Shown here one piece after another: positions 10,536 through 20,972 of a stretch of 64,000 nucleotides of DNA. The stretch comes from Akkermansia muciniphila (lineage in GTDB: Bacteria; Verrucomicrobiota; Verrucomicrobiia; Verrucomicrobiales; V1-33): NCBI GenBank assembly GCA_945861415.1, contig CAMAUV010000009.1, forward strand, positions 28,363 to 92,362. Direction: 5' to 3'. A program made the position numbers and the translations under genes. The notes beneath the pieces are model-generated. The model was not told the origin of the DNA. It made no database searches and worked only from the letters and a program-made list of their open reading frames with translations. The first letter of the stretch is position 1, and each line of letters starts with the position of its first letter.

Positions 10536-11763
10536 GCCTCTGCATGAGACTGGCGACTCTGTGGAGGAGGCGACCGGCGCCTCCTCCGTCGATGACCCTG
10601 TGGTCAAAGCTCAGGGTGAGCCCAGCTTGCGTCTGCGGGATAAATTTTTCCTGCTCCGCGTCCCAAAAGGGTTGCTTGATGCCTACGCCGAGCCCCAGTA
10701 GCAGACTTTGTTCCGGTAGAGGAATGGGCGTGGCCCATTCAATACCAAATGTTCCAAAGTTGGTGATGGTGGCAATCCCTACGCCGCGGGCTTCCGGCGG
10801 GAGTTTGCGTTCACGGGCGCGCTGCACCAGTTCGTTATAGTTGGCGGTCAAATCGGCCAGTGTCTTCTTCTCCACATCACGTATAATGGGGACAAGAACG
10901 CCTTCATCTACTTCTACAGCGAACCCAAGATCAATGGCCGGCGGGTGCACGATACGTTTACCGATGAGGCGGCCGGCAGCCGCGGTATTTTCGGATAGTG
11001 CGATGGCAAGAGCGCGCATCGCATACAGGGCGGGACCGGGGCGCGGTTCGGTATGAGCTTTCCGGTGTTTCAGCAGGGGATCAAGATTCACTCGAATGCC
11101 AATCGTGGCTAGCGGCCGCGTCCAGCTGCGGCGCATGGAGTCCGCCACTGCGATGCGCATGGGGCTGGCTGCCGTGGTCTGGTGCTGATCGAGCTGTGCC
11201 ATGAAGTTCTCGAAATCCTCCACAGTAACGCGACCGCCGCTTCCGCTGCCGGCTACTCCAGAGAGGTCGGAGGCATTGATGCCCAGTTCAACCATGCGGG
11301 CCCGGAGACGCGGGGAAATGTATCCGGCTCCGGTGGTGGATACGGGCACAGGCAGGCCTGTCAGCACGGGCTGCACTGGGGGCGTCTCCGCATGCATCTG
11401 AATGCTGGACTCCACTTTAAAGTGTAGGCCGGCAAGATCATCACCGGTAGCGGTGTCGCCGGCAGTCACTGGCTGCACGGGGTTTTCCGCTATGGGCTGA
11501 ACCCCGGCGCGAGCGGCCTCCTCAGCAGTCACACGAAGGTAGCCCAGCGTGCTGCCCACGGGATAACTCTCGCCATTGCGGCAGCTAAATTCCTCCACGA
11601 TGCCGCTGCATGGTATAGTGACGCTCATGGTGGCCTTTTGCGTTTCCACCTCCATGATTTCTTGGTCGGCCTGCACGCTGTCACCCGGGTGGACTTCAAG
11701 CCGGATAATCGTCGCCTCGGCAATTGATTCACCGAGTTGAGGCATGAGAATCGGAATACGCAT
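10522..11763 (-). CDS. Dihydrolipoamide acyltransferase, E2 of a 2-oxoacid dehydrogenase complex
   Basis: The protein has 413 residues and three domains in order. A lipoyl domain (1-78) carries the lipoylated Lys43 in EVETQKATM. A peripheral-subunit-binding domain follows at about 148-187 (SPRLRARMVELGI, GSGSGGRVTVEDF). The catalytic core ends with SFDHRVIDGG, giving catalytic His388 and Asp392. It transfers the acyl group from E1 to CoA. It lies 14 bp downstream of the E1 beta gene. No E3 (dihydrolipoamide dehydrogenase) gene is in the window. Substrate (pyruvate, acetoin or a branched-chain 2-oxoacid) cannot be decided from sequence alone. Confidence 0.93.
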   Translation of the reverse strand: MRIPILMPQLGESIAEATIIRLEVHPGDSVQADQEIMEVETQKATMSVTIPCSGIVEEFSCRNGESYPVGSTLGYLRVTAEEAARAGVQPIAENPVQPVTAGDTATGDDLAGLHFKVESSIQMHAETPPVQPVLTGLPVPVSTTGAGYISPRLRARMVELGINASDLSGVAGSGSGGRVTVEDFENFMAQLDQHQTTAASPMRIAVADSMRRSWTRPLATIGIRVNLDPLLKHRKAHTEPRPGPALYAMRALAIALSENTAAAGRLIGKRIVHPPAIDLGFAVEVDEGVLVPIIRDVEKKTLADLTANYNELVQRARERKLPPEARGVGIATITNFGTFGIEWATPIPLPEQSLLLGLGVGIKQPFWDAEQEKFIPQTQAGLTLSFDHRVIDGGGAGRLLHRVASLMQRPKEL

Positions 11764-11777
11764 AGGTTGGGAAAGGC

Positions 11778-12743
11778 TTACTGCTTGAGCAGATCACGAA
11801 TGGACGACTCAATCGTCGCCGCAGTAGGCCGGTGAACGGCCCATAAATTTGGGTGGTAGGGAATGGGCGTGTCCTTGCAGTTCAGGCGGCGCGGCGGCGC
11901 ATCCAAGAGGTGGAAGCCTTCCATGGCGATGCGGGAGACGACCTCTGCCGTGACGCCGCCCCACGGAAAGGACTCGCCGACGGCGAGCAGGCGTCCGGTA
12001 CGGGCCACCGATGCGAGAATTGTATCCGTATCCAGCGGCTTCACGCTGCGCAGGTCCACGACTTCGATTTCGAATCCATCGCGCGCCAGTTCATTAGCGG
12101 CGGCGAGGGCTTCGTGCAGCATGGCGCTGTAAGTCACCACGGTGGCATGGCGTCCGCCGCGCATGATGCGGGCCTTGCCGATGGGCAGACGCTCCTCCGG
12201 CAGGGAATCGGCTTTGAGGTGGTAGTAGAGGAATTTGTGTTCGCAGAAAATGACGGGATCGTTGAGCGTGATGGCTTCCAGCAGCATCCAGTAGGCATCG
12301 CCTACTGTCGCCGGCGTGAGCACCACGAGTCCCGGATAGTGCGCATAGAGGCTTTCCATATTCTGACTGTGGAATGGCCCGCTGCCCGATGTGCCTCCGC
12401 TGGGTAGGCGCACTACGAGAGGGCAGGGAACTCCCGTGCGCCAGTAGTGTGTAGCCGCCTGATTGATGATCTGGTTGAAGGCGATGCTGGAAAAGTCTGC
12501 GAACTGCATCTCCACGATGGGCCTCATGCCGTCGATGGCAGCGCCTACGGCCATGCCCAGCATGGCGTCTTCACTGATGGGGCTGTCCAGCACGCGGCCG
12601 GGGAATTCCTTCGCCAGATTTTTGGTGGCTTTGAAGGCACCGCCAAAAGTGGCGATGTCCTGGCCGTAAAGAAAAACGGCGGGGTCCTCACGCAGCGCCT
12701 TGTTTTGCGCCTCACGGATTGCTTCGAGGTATGTAATGCTCAC
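11778..12743 (-). CDS. 2-oxoacid dehydrogenase E1 component, beta subunit
   Basis: I chose GTG 12743, giving 321 residues that begin VSITYLEAIREAQNKAL, the usual N-terminus of E1 beta proteins. It overlaps the alpha stop as GTGA, implying coupling. An ATG at 12794 would add 17 residues inside the alpha gene. The transketolase-like pyrimidine-binding domain shows DSPISEDAMLGMAVGAAIDG and VEMQFADF; the C-terminal transketolase domain shows EIEVVDLRSVKPLDTDTI and VGESFPWGGVTAEV. With the alpha subunit it forms the thiamine-diphosphate heterotetramer that decarboxylates the 2-oxoacid. Confidence 0.93.
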   Translation of the reverse strand: MSITYLEAIREAQNKALREDPAVFLYGQDIATFGGAFKATKNLAKEFPGRVLDSPISEDAMLGMAVGAAIDGMRPIVEMQFADFSSIAFNQIINQAATHYWRTGVPCPLVVRLPSGGTSGSGPFHSQNMESLYAHYPGLVVLTPATVGDAYWMLLEAITLNDPVIFCEHKFLYYHLKADSLPEERLPIGKARIMRGGRHATVVTYSAMLHEALAAANELARDGFEIEVVDLRSVKPLDTDTILASVARTGRLLAVGESFPWGGVTAEVVSRIAMEGFHLLDAPPRRLNCKDTPIPYHPNLWAVHRPTAATIESSIRDLLKQ

Positions 12744-13777
12744 GCGGTCTGCAGGTTTCCTTCCATCAACCATTCCGACGCCAGCGGCATCCATGTCTCC
12801 CGTGCCGGGTCGGGACGCGGTTCGCGCTGGGCCTGCGCCACGGCCTGCTGGACCTGCTCGTAGGCTTCAGCCTCCATGAGTTCCAGTTCGTGGGGAGAAG
12901 CCCAGCCATTGGTCAGCATTGTGGCGCGGGCGGCCTTGAGGCAGTCGCGATTTTCCGCCAGTTCGCGCAATTCCACGGGCACATAAGATGCGTCGTCGTG
13001 AGCCCCATGGCCGCAAAGGCGCAGCAGACGGCCCACCACCATTTGGGGGCCGCCGCCGGCACGTGCCCGACTCACTGCTGCATCGAACGTGGCGATGCAC
13101 TGTGCGAGGTCTGTGCCGTCGATGGAAATTCCCTGCGCCCCATAGCCGCGCGCACGCTCGACCAGATCGTCACAGGCAAACTGCCGCGTGCTCGGCGTGG
13201 AGTAGGCGAACTGATTATTCGCCACCGCTACTACTAGGGGCAGACGCTCCACCGCGGCCATATTCATCGCCTCGTGCCAGGCGCCAGTGGAGGTCCCACC
13301 TTCACCGATCGACGCCGCGCCCACCACTCCGGTTTCCCCTTTGAAGCGGCGCGACATCAACACCCCGCACACCACCGAAACCATAGCTCCAAGATGCGAA
13401 ATCATCGCGGGCATGCCTTTCCGCGGTTCGCCGCGGTGGATATTGCCGTCCCGGCCGCGCATTGGCCCGAGCACACTGCCCAGATAGGTGCGCAGCGTGC
13501 TGAGCACCGTGTCCCCAAAAGCCATCCGGCCAGCCTGGTCACGGATGAGCGGGGCAAAGACATCTCGTCCCTGCTGCAAAGCCATGCCCAGCGCTGCGCT
13601 GAACGCCTCCTGTCCGCGGCCCAGATAGACGCCGCCGACGATCTTTCCGGCGTGATATAAAGCGGCGATTTTATCTTCCACCGTGCGCGAAAGCAGCATC
13701 CAGCGGAACCCCTCGGCGAACCTCTCCGCCGTGACGCCCGTGGGCAACAAACCTTCTATGCTTGCTGACTGAATCAT
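12740..13777 (-). CDS. 2-oxoacid dehydrogenase E1 component, alpha subunit
   Basis: The protein has 345 residues from ATG 13777, which has one of the few good Shine-Dalgarno sequences in the window (GAGGAAATTA before ATG). The thiamine-diphosphate motif runs from GEGGTSTGAWHEAMN to VVAVANNQFAYSTP. GRDGNIHRGEP and ISHLGAMVS match the E1 alpha family. First gene of a three-gene operon (alpha, beta, E2). The promoter should lie in the roughly 290-bp divergent region shared with the giant metzincin gene, where I see no clear -35/-10 pair. Confidence 0.93.
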   Translation of the reverse strand: MIQSASIEGLLPTGVTAERFAEGFRWMLLSRTVEDKIAALYHAGKIVGGVYLGRGQEAFSAALGMALQQGRDVFAPLIRDQAGRMAFGDTVLSTLRTYLGSVLGPMRGRDGNIHRGEPRKGMPAMISHLGAMVSVVCGVLMSRRFKGETGVVGAASIGEGGTSTGAWHEAMNMAAVERLPLVVAVANNQFAYSTPSTRQFACDDLVERARGYGAQGISIDGTDLAQCIATFDAAVSRARAGGGPQMVVGRLLRLCGHGAHDDASYVPVELRELAENRDCLKAARATMLTNGWASPHELELMEAEAYEQVQQAVAQAQREPRPDPARETWMPLASEWLMEGNLQTA

Positions 13778-14064
13778 TAATTTCCTCGCGTACAACAGGG
13801 CGAACAGAGCGACAAGGGAAACTTCCGCCTTGAGAGCACCAAGCCGACGTCCGGTCTCCGGCGGTTCCCTCTCCGTCTAGGTGAGGCGCAGGCAGGAACA
13901 CTTCTTCAAACCACCAAAGCTGCTCATGAAGAACGGGTTATCGAAAAATATTACCGGGAATGCCTGCAATTTCATTGTGTTGGAGATTGCCATGGCAGCC
14001 ACGCCCAGGTATAATCACAGCCCTAATTCAGTCCGGGCCGCCCAAAGTTATTGATTCGCCGACC

Positions 14065-17000
14065 ATGAAAAAATTGCTCCTCTTCCTGACTGTCGTCGGT
14101 TCGCTGGCGACTTTCTTATATTTCCTCGCGGCGCCCGCTCAAGAGGAAGACCCGGCAGGCAGCGTGCCCGGCAAGTCGCTCGCTAAAAACAACTCCCTGA
14201 CGAAGGCAAAGGACCAGTCTGCAAGGCCCTCTAAGCAGGGCGCAGAGTTTGGTGCGCACGCGCTCCAGGCGGCGAAATCGCCGGATTTTAGAGCCCTGCA
14301 AGCTTTCCGTGAGTGGGAACAGCGCTATATGGCGGCGACGGTGGAGGAACGTGCGTCCATGGCATCAGAAGGGGCGCACTTGGCAAAAGTACGCCGGCCG
14401 GAAATGAAAAAGCTGATCGTGCAGAATCCACGGTTGGCGCTGGAAATTGCGGTGCGTCCGGTGGTGCGGCAGGACCTGCCTGCGGAGGTAGTGGCGGAAC
14501 TAGAGAAGCTTGTTAGTAAGAGCGGTGATTTCAAAGCTTACTTTGGCCGTCCGCAGGAGGGCCTGACCCTGCCGGAGGACGCGGAGCTGGTGATGCGCTA
14601 CTTTGAAACGGCGGAAGGCGACAGCTTTAAAGCCCGGGTCTTTGGGAATATGCGGGAGGCCGTCAGCCGCAAGGGTGTGCCATTCCGCGGCGTGGCAATG
14701 GACCGGGAACTGGCCGTGGCGGAAAATCCAGTGCGGCAGATGGAAGCTGGGGAGAGAATTGCTGCAGGCACACAGATTGACGAAACGTGCCCGGTTTCAA
14801 GTATCAGGACACCCACCAGCTCGGAGACACCTATTGAGGTGGAGCCGGAAACTCCTATCGTGGAATTGGGCGGGCGCATTATCCGTCTGTGCAACGGCAC
14901 GCATGTCCACTTGTTTGGCGAATCCCAGCTTTGGGCCATCGGCGGCCCCGGCGGCGCAGGCAATTTCCTCGACAACCACCCCGGCACTTCTTCCGAAGCG
15001 ATCGGGAATTTCCGCTGCCTCTACATCCGGGTTACTTATCCGGACCAGATGCGCGCTCCGAACACCGAGGGCCGCGCCTACAGTGACATGCGGAATGTTT
15101 CGCGGTTCTACCTTGAGAATTCGTTTGGTAAGCTGACGACCACTACCTCCGTGACCCCGCTCATTGTGATGCCGCATACTAAAGCGTGGTACATTGCCAA
15201 GGACAGCGAGGTGGACGGACTGGGCCTTGTGCACAGCCATGCACGGGAAGAGGCCCGCAAACTGGGATACGACAACACCAAGTTCAACTGCACCATTGTC
15301 CGCGTGAACGAAGGTCCGCGGCTGAGCGGCATTTCGTGGGGCGGTGGAGACAGCGTGTGGGTTTCATGGGACGGCATGGACGTGCTCAACCATGAATGTG
15401 GCCACTCGCTAGGGCGCAATCACGCCAACTTTTGGGAGACCACCGACGGATCGGCCATCGGCTTGGGGGAAGACCGGGAATATGGAAACACTCTCGACGT
15501 CATGGGCGGGGGCAGCGGATTTGGGGCTCACTACAACAGCTACAGTAAACGAAGCCTCGGCTGGCTTCAGGACGGCTACACTCACCGCCCCGGCACCACG
15601 CCGAACTACAATGGCGTCTACCGGATATATGCTTATGATCAGCCTCGGCTGGAGGAGGAGAAACGCTACTCGCTGCGAGTGGACAAGGACGCCCAGCGCC
15701 GATTCTATCTTGAATACCATCCCGCCATCGGCGGCAAATGGCCCAACCAGATGGTTCTGATGATGAGTGGTCTGGGCAGCAACGCGGGACACCTTGTGGA
15801 CACCACGCCCGGCAGCGTCGGCGGCAAGGGCGACGGCGGCATCCAGATCGGTCGCACGTTCAGTGACTTTGAAAGCGATACGCACTTCACCGTGCTGAGC
15901 AAGAACGGCACCAATCCCGAGTCGCTGGATGTGGCGCTAATGCGGGGGCCATTCCCCGGCAATCTACCTCCTGTGGTGAGCCTCGCCGCCTCTGCCGCCA
16001 CGGCGGCCGTAAATGGCAGCGTCACTTTCACCGCGAGCGCCAGCGACCCCAATGGAGACACGCTCGCCTATCACTGGGATTTCAGCGACGGCTATGTGGC
16101 GGCGAACTCCTCCAGCATCACGCGGAATTTTACCGCCACGGACCAGCAGACTATCGGGCTGACGGTGAGCGACATGAGGGGGGGTAAGGTTAGGGCACAC
16201 ACTTATCTTACTATTGGCAATCCCGGCCGCGTCATGGTCAGCGGACGCATCACCGCCGCCGGCCAGCCGCTCCCGGGTGTATTAGTGATCAGTGACACGG
16301 ACAAGTATTGCTTTACTGATACAAACGGCGATTATGTGCTCGCCGACCTCCAGACGGGCTTCCGGACCCTGACGGCTTCGCTCACCGGCTACACGTTCAC
16401 ACCGGGCTTTACCAATCCTCTGAGCGGCACACTCGCGGGCACGGCGCCGACCGTGACGGGGCTGGACTGGACTGCCGACAGCGTTAGCGAAGTCACCCTG
16501 ACCGCTACCGACGCCGCAGAAGGCGGAGCAAGCGGCAGCTTTGTCATCACCCGCACCGGCGATACTGCGGCTGCGCTGAATGTGACCGTGGCCCCCGTCG
16601 GCGGTTCGGCGGGGAAGACTACGGATTACACTTTCTCTCCCGACTACAGTGCCAGCGGGAGTATGAACACGTTCACAATTCCCTCCGGACAGGCTTCGCT
16701 CATGGTCACAGTCGTCGCGGTGAATGACACCGCGCAGGAAGGCCCGGAGACGGTCATGCTCCAGCTCGCAGCCGGTGCCTATCAAGTTCGCACAAGCGGT
16801 CTCGCCTCGCTCACTATTGCTGACAACGACACCATCCGCCCCGTGGTGAGCATCGTCGCCACCGACATCTACGCTGCCGAGACGGCCGGCGACATGGGCA
16901 CGTTCCTTGTGAGCCGCACCGGTGACAAGGGGTCCGCGTTGACTATTTCTCTTACCTACAGCGGCACGGCCACGAATGGCCCGGACTACGCTCTTCCCGC

Positions 17001-20000
17001 ACAGGTGACCATCCCTGCCGGCCAGTCCTTCACACTGCTCACGTTCACTCCGGCAGACGACACCGCGCAGGAAACTCCTGAGGACGTGACCGTGAGGGTC
17101 GCGGTGAATGCCGCTTACGTCGTCAGCACCATCGCCGCCGCCGCCAGTGTGACCATTACCGACAACGATTTAGCAACGCTGAATGTCACTGCGCTGGATG
17201 ACACTTTGAACGAGGCCGGGCGCGGCACGGGCCTTGTAGTCATTTCCCGCACTGGCAGCCTCTCGGCACCGCTCACGGTTTACTACGGACTCAGCGGTAG
17301 CGCACTTCATGGCACGGATTACGCGGCGCTGCCGGGGCAGGTCACTTTCCCTGCAGGAGTCGAGAGCGTGCCAGTCTTCCTCACACCGTACGACGACGAT
17401 CAGGGCGAAGCGGAGGAAAGCATCACCTTCCATCTCGCGCTCTACGATAACGCCTATACGCTGGGGCCGAATTTCACGGCCGTCCTCAACATCAAAGACA
17501 ATGCCGACCCGCCATTGTTGACCGTCACTGCCAACAGCGCTTCCGAGCCTTCGACCAGCGGTACCTTTACCTTTACGGCGTTTGGTAACGTCAGCGGAAA
17601 TGTAGCAGTGAACTATTCCATTAGCGGCACCGCCAGCGGAGGATCAGACTTCACGTTGCCCTCCGGAACGGTGAACATCGCGGGGACTTCCACGGACACA
17701 AAAGGCGTCTCCGCTACCGTGAGTATTCCCATTCTCAACGATGCGCTGCCGGAGGACACGGAGACCGTCGTTCTGACCATCACCTCTGGCGCGGGCTATG
17801 CGGTTTACAATGATGGTCAGGCCACCATGCGCATCAAAGACGATGACTCCGAACCCGTGGCCGTCAGCGCTAGCAGCGGCAGTCTGAAAGAACCCTCGGA
17901 CGACAGCGCATTCTACATTTCCCGCGTCGGAAGCACTGGCGAACTTGCTGTGAGCTACGCTATGAGCGGTAGTGCCACCAACGGCATAGACTACAGGATT
18001 CTCAGCGGCAGAGCGGTCATACCCGATGGCGCTACAGGTGTGGATGTCGGTGTCACTACCACGGATGACACCCTTAGGGAAGGCGCAGAGACCGTCATCA
18101 TGACTCTGAACAAAGGAGCAGGTTACGGAATAGAAGTGGCCCAAGCGACGCTTTACCTCGAAGACAACGACCTGCCTTCCAGTCTGCCCTCCATGGGCTT
18201 CACCTCCGCCACCGGAGCCACCACTGAGATGCCGGATGCGACCATTGGAGAGTATCGCGATATCCCCGTCACCCTTCCCTCCGCCATGACGGGTACAGTA
18301 ACCATGGACTACGTGGCCCGCGGCGGCACCGCCACCGGCGATGACATCGACTGGAGCTTCGCGGATGCGGCCAGCGGCAACGCGCTCATCAGCCGCGGCA
18401 CCCTCACTTTCCCGCCCGGGACGACGACCCAGAATGTGCGCATCCGGGTGCGCAATGACGGCGTCATCGAAGGCAGCGAGACCATCATCATTGACCTGAT
18501 CAATCTCAATACGGGAGGAAGCGGCGTGCGCTTCAGCAGCACGCGCTATCGCCATACCCTTACTGTGACGGACAATGCTGCGGCGAACCCGGTGCCGCGC
18601 GTGAGTTTTCTCACCGCAGCCACCACCCGACAGGAAAGCGACGGCACAGAGCCGCTTCTGATTGCCGCCCTGGACACTGCCAGCGCTTCCACTGTCACGG
18701 TGAACTATACGCTCGGAGGCACTGCCACCGCCGGCAGCGACTACGCACTGGCTCCAGTAACGCTGACATTTATTGCTGGAGAGACCTTTAAGAGGGTTCC
18801 ACTCACCATCATCTCCGATGGTGTCACAGAGCTGGCGGAAACCATCATCGTAACTCTCAGTTCCCCAGCCGGAGCGGTCATCGGCAGCATCCCGGCGCAC
18901 ACCATCACTGTTGCGGATGTAAATGTCGCCGCGGTCAGCGCCAGTGCCAATTCAGCCACCGTGGAAGAGGACAGCAGTCAGAGCGCGGTCTTTACCATTA
19001 CACGCACGGGAGGCGCTACTGTTTTCCCACTAACCGTTAGCTACACCATCAGCGGCACTGCCTCTGCGGGGGCGGACTATAACGCGCTGAGCGGTAGTGT
19101 TACGCTGGCAGGCGGCCAACTGAGCGCAGCGCTCAACATTACTCTCTTGCCGGACACCGATCAGGAGAGCGGCGAAACCGTAATCCTCACGATCAATGAC
19201 ACCGCGGATTACAATCCCGGAGCAACACCAGTGGCCACCGTCACCATCCTCGACGATGACGCTCCGCCGGTAATCACCTACGTGACCCCTACGGCTGCCA
19301 GTGTGGCCATCCCGCAAGGCGTGGGGCTGATGGCGGAGGTCAATGCAACGCGTGAACTTCCCTCTGGCAGCTCCCTCGCTGCGGTGATGTGGAGCTCCGT
19401 CAGTGGCCCCGGAACGGTCACTTTTGAAACCCCTGACAGCCGCCGCACCGCAGTGACTTTTGATGCCGCCGGCACCTATGTCCTCCGGGCCAGTTCTACC
19501 CACGGCATTACGGTCGATGCGGATGTCACCGTGACTGTAGTGGCTCATGCGATTACCCAAAACTTCACGGCTGCCCGGTTTGGCAATGCTCCGGTGACTG
19601 CAGGGTTCACTTACACTGAGGCCACGGGCACCTACAATCTAACCACCGGGGGCAGCAGCATTCCCAGCACCGGCACAGAGGATCAGTTCCTCTTTGCCGG
19701 GCAGGCGATTACAGGAGACTGCAGCATCACGGCCCGTTTCGTGAGTCTCGGCATCGGCGGCAGTAATACATCGGACAACCGTTCGGGTGTGATGATCCGT
19801 GAAACCCTGAACAGCGGCGGAAGTCCTCACGCCTTTGTCGGCATCACTAAAACGCCTGCCGCGCGCTTCATCAGCCGTGCGGTCACAGGAACCACCAGCA
19901 CGAATACCACAGGCATCGGTAGTTTCCCATACTGGGTGCGGATGGTTCGCGGCGGTAATGTGTTCACCGGCGAGACAGCACCCGACGTCAACGGCGCCCC

Positions 20001-20835
20001 CGGCACATGGACCCAGCTGGGTAGCCGAACCATCGCCATGCCGTCCGTAGCCCTCATCGGAATCGCCGGGGCCAGCGGCAGCAGCAGCGGCAACACTGCC
20101 GCCGCCGTGGTTGTGGATAATGTCCGCATTCTCCCCCATGCCCCGATTTCCAATCTCGGTGTCAATGTGGACGCCGGTGCCGCCCTGAGCGGTTCCGGGC
20201 CATGGAATCTGGATGCCACCGTAAGCGATGACAATCAGCCCGACCCTGCTTCGCTGAGCACCGGCTGGCTCTCCCTCAGCGGCCCGGCCACTGCCACCTT
20301 CCAGAATGCCGGATCAGTTGATACCGGTGTGTTCTTCCCAACTTCAGGCACCTATCGCCTGCGCCTCACCGCAGATGACAGTCAGGTCACTACCTTTGAT
20401 GACACTACGGCGGTCATCAGCACCCAAACGCCGATCGAAGCATGGCGGGCCGCGCAGTTCGGAGTCAACGCCACCAATCCCGCCATCGCCGGCAATCTGG
20501 TGGATTTTGAAAACGACGGACTGACAAACATTGTCGAATACGCCCTAGCCAGCACACCTCAGACCAGCGTCGCGGCCCACCTCCCCGTCTCCACCACCGA
20601 CGGCGCCACTATTACCTACACCTACCGCCTGAATCTTGATGCCAAGGACGTTTCCGTGGAGCTTCAGGCCTCACCGGATATGACCAACTGGAGCAATACC
20701 CCGGCCACGCTCAACACTCTTAGTGACGATGGCCATGTGCGCGTCATCCAGGCCACCATTCCTGCCTCGGCGAACCGCCGCTTCATCCGCCTCAACGTCA
20801 CCCATTCCCATCAGCTAAATCCATGGCGCAAGTAG
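14065..20835 (+). CDS. Giant secreted metzincin protease with PKD, CarboxypepD-like and eight Calx-beta repeats
   Basis: The product is about 2,256 residues from ATG 14065 (MKKLLLFLTVVGSLATFLYF, signal peptide). A start at 13960 would bury the signal peptide behind 35 residues. The metzincin zinc site HECGHSLGRNH begins at residue 443 and is followed by a Met-turn-like LDVMGGG, close to M11 gametolysin/M6 proteases. A PKD domain (about 633-715, DPNGDTLAYHWDFSDG) and a CarboxypepD_reg-like domain (about 720-805) follow. Eight Calx-beta repeats then span about 805-1730; each has an E..G/S.F.(I/V)(T/S)R(T/V)G opening and a TE.(V/I).L acidic stretch. The C-terminal part has a DFENDGLTNIVEYAL segment and ends near ANRRFIRL, as other secreted proteins here do. 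It is probably a surface or extracellular Ca-dependent protease/adhesin; the substrate is unknown. Confidence 0.88.
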   Translation: MKKLLLFLTVVGSLATFLYFLAAPAQEEDPAGSVPGKSLAKNNSLTKAKDQSARPSKQGAEFGAHALQAAKSPDFRALQAFREWEQRYMAATVEERASMASEGAHLAKVRRPEMKKLIVQNPRLALEIAVRPVVRQDLPAEVVAELEKLVSKSGDFKAYFGRPQEGLTLPEDAELVMRYFETAEGDSFKARVFGNMREAVSRKGVPFRGVAMDRELAVAENPVRQMEAGERIAAGTQIDETCPVSSIRTPTSSETPIEVEPETPIVELGGRIIRLCNGTHVHLFGESQLWAIGGPGGAGNFLDNHPGTSSEAIGNFRCLYIRVTYPDQMRAPNTEGRAYSDMRNVSRFYLENSFGKLTTTTSVTPLIVMPHTKAWYIAKDSEVDGLGLVHSHAREEARKLGYDNTKFNCTIVRVNEGPRLSGISWGGGDSVWVSWDGMDVLNHECGHSLGRNHANFWETTDGSAIGLGEDREYGNTLDVMGGGSGFGAHYNSYSKRSLGWLQDGYTHRPGTTPNYNGVYRIYAYDQPRLEEEKRYSLRVDKDAQRRFYLEYHPAIGGKWPNQMVLMMSGLGSNAGHLVDTTPGSVGGKGDGGIQIGRTFSDFESDTHFTVLSKNGTNPESLDVALMRGPFPGNLPPVVSLAASAATAAVNGSVTFTASASDPNGDTLAYHWDFSDGYVAANSSSITRNFTATDQQTIGLTVSDMRGGKVRAHTYLTIGNPGRVMVSGRITAAGQPLPGVLVISDTDKYCFTDTNGDYVLADLQTGFRTLTASLTGYTFTPGFTNPLSGTLAGTAPTVTGLDWTADSVSEVTLTATDAAEGGASGSFVITRTGDTAAALNVTVAPVGGSAGKTTDYTFSPDYSASGSMNTFTIPSGQASLMVTVVAVNDTAQEGPETVMLQLAAGAYQVRTSGLASLTIADNDTIRPVVSIVATDIYAAETAGDMGTFLVSRTGDKGSALTISLTYSGTATNGPDYALPAQVTIPAGQSFTLLTFTPADDTAQETPEDVTVRVAVNAAYVVSTIAAAASVTITDNDLATLNVTALDDTLNEAGRGTGLVVISRTGSLSAPLTVYYGLSGSALHGTDYAALPGQVTFPAGVESVPVFLTPYDDDQGEAEESITFHLALYDNAYTLGPNFTAVLNIKDNADPPLLTVTANSASEPSTSGTFTFTAFGNVSGNVAVNYSISGTASGGSDFTLPSGTVNIAGTSTDTKGVSATVSIPILNDALPEDTETVVLTITSGAGYAVYNDGQATMRIKDDDSEPVAVSASSGSLKEPSDDSAFYISRVGSTGELAVSYAMSGSATNGIDYRILSGRAVIPDGATGVDVGVTTTDDTLREGAETVIMTLNKGAGYGIEVAQATLYLEDNDLPSSLPSMGFTSATGATTEMPDATIGEYRDIPVTLPSAMTGTVTMDYVARGGTATGDDIDWSFADAASGNALISRGTLTFPPGTTTQNVRIRVRNDGVIEGSETIIIDLINLNTGGSGVRFSSTRYRHTLTVTDNAAANPVPRVSFLTAATTRQESDGTEPLLIAALDTASASTVTVNYTLGGTATAGSDYALAPVTLTFIAGETFKRVPLTIISDGVTELAETIIVTLSSPAGAVIGSIPAHTITVADVNVAAVSASANSATVEEDSSQSAVFTITRTGGATVFPLTVSYTISGTASAGADYNALSGSVTLAGGQLSAALNITLLPDTDQESGETVILTINDTADYNPGATPVATVTILDDDAPPVITYVTPTAASVAIPQGVGLMAEVNATRELPSGSSLAAVMWSSVSGPGTVTFETPDSRRTAVTFDAAGTYVLRASSTHGITVDADVTVTVVAHAITQNFTAARFGNAPVTAGFTYTEATGTYNLTTGGSSIPSTGTEDQFLFAGQAITGDCSITARFVSLGIGGSNTSDNRSGVMIRETLNSGGSPHAFVGITKTPAARFISRAVTGTTSTNTTGIGSFPYWVRMVRGGNVFTGETAPDVNGAPGTWTQLGSRTIAMPSVALIGIAGASGSSSGNTAAAVVVDNVRILPHAPISNLGVNVDAGAALSGSGPWNLDATVSDDNQPDPASLSTGWLSLSGPATATFQNAGSVDTGVFFPTSGTYRLRLTADDSQVTTFDDTTAVISTQTPIEAWRAAQFGVNATNPAIAGNLVDFENDGLTNIVEYALASTPQTSVAAHLPVSTTDGATITYTYRLNLDAKDVSVELQASPDMTNWSNTPATLNTLSDDGHVRVIQATIPASANRRFIRLNVTHSHQLNPWRK

Positions 20836-20972
20836 CCTCCCCGGCGCTCTCATGACGCTGAATCGAATTTCGGGCTTCGTCATTCTGGCTTGGCTGCGTC
20901 TGTTTTGCGGCTCGTCATTCCCGGCGCAGTTATCACGGATTAGACGTGTCTTCTTGTTCCGGCTGCGCCGGG

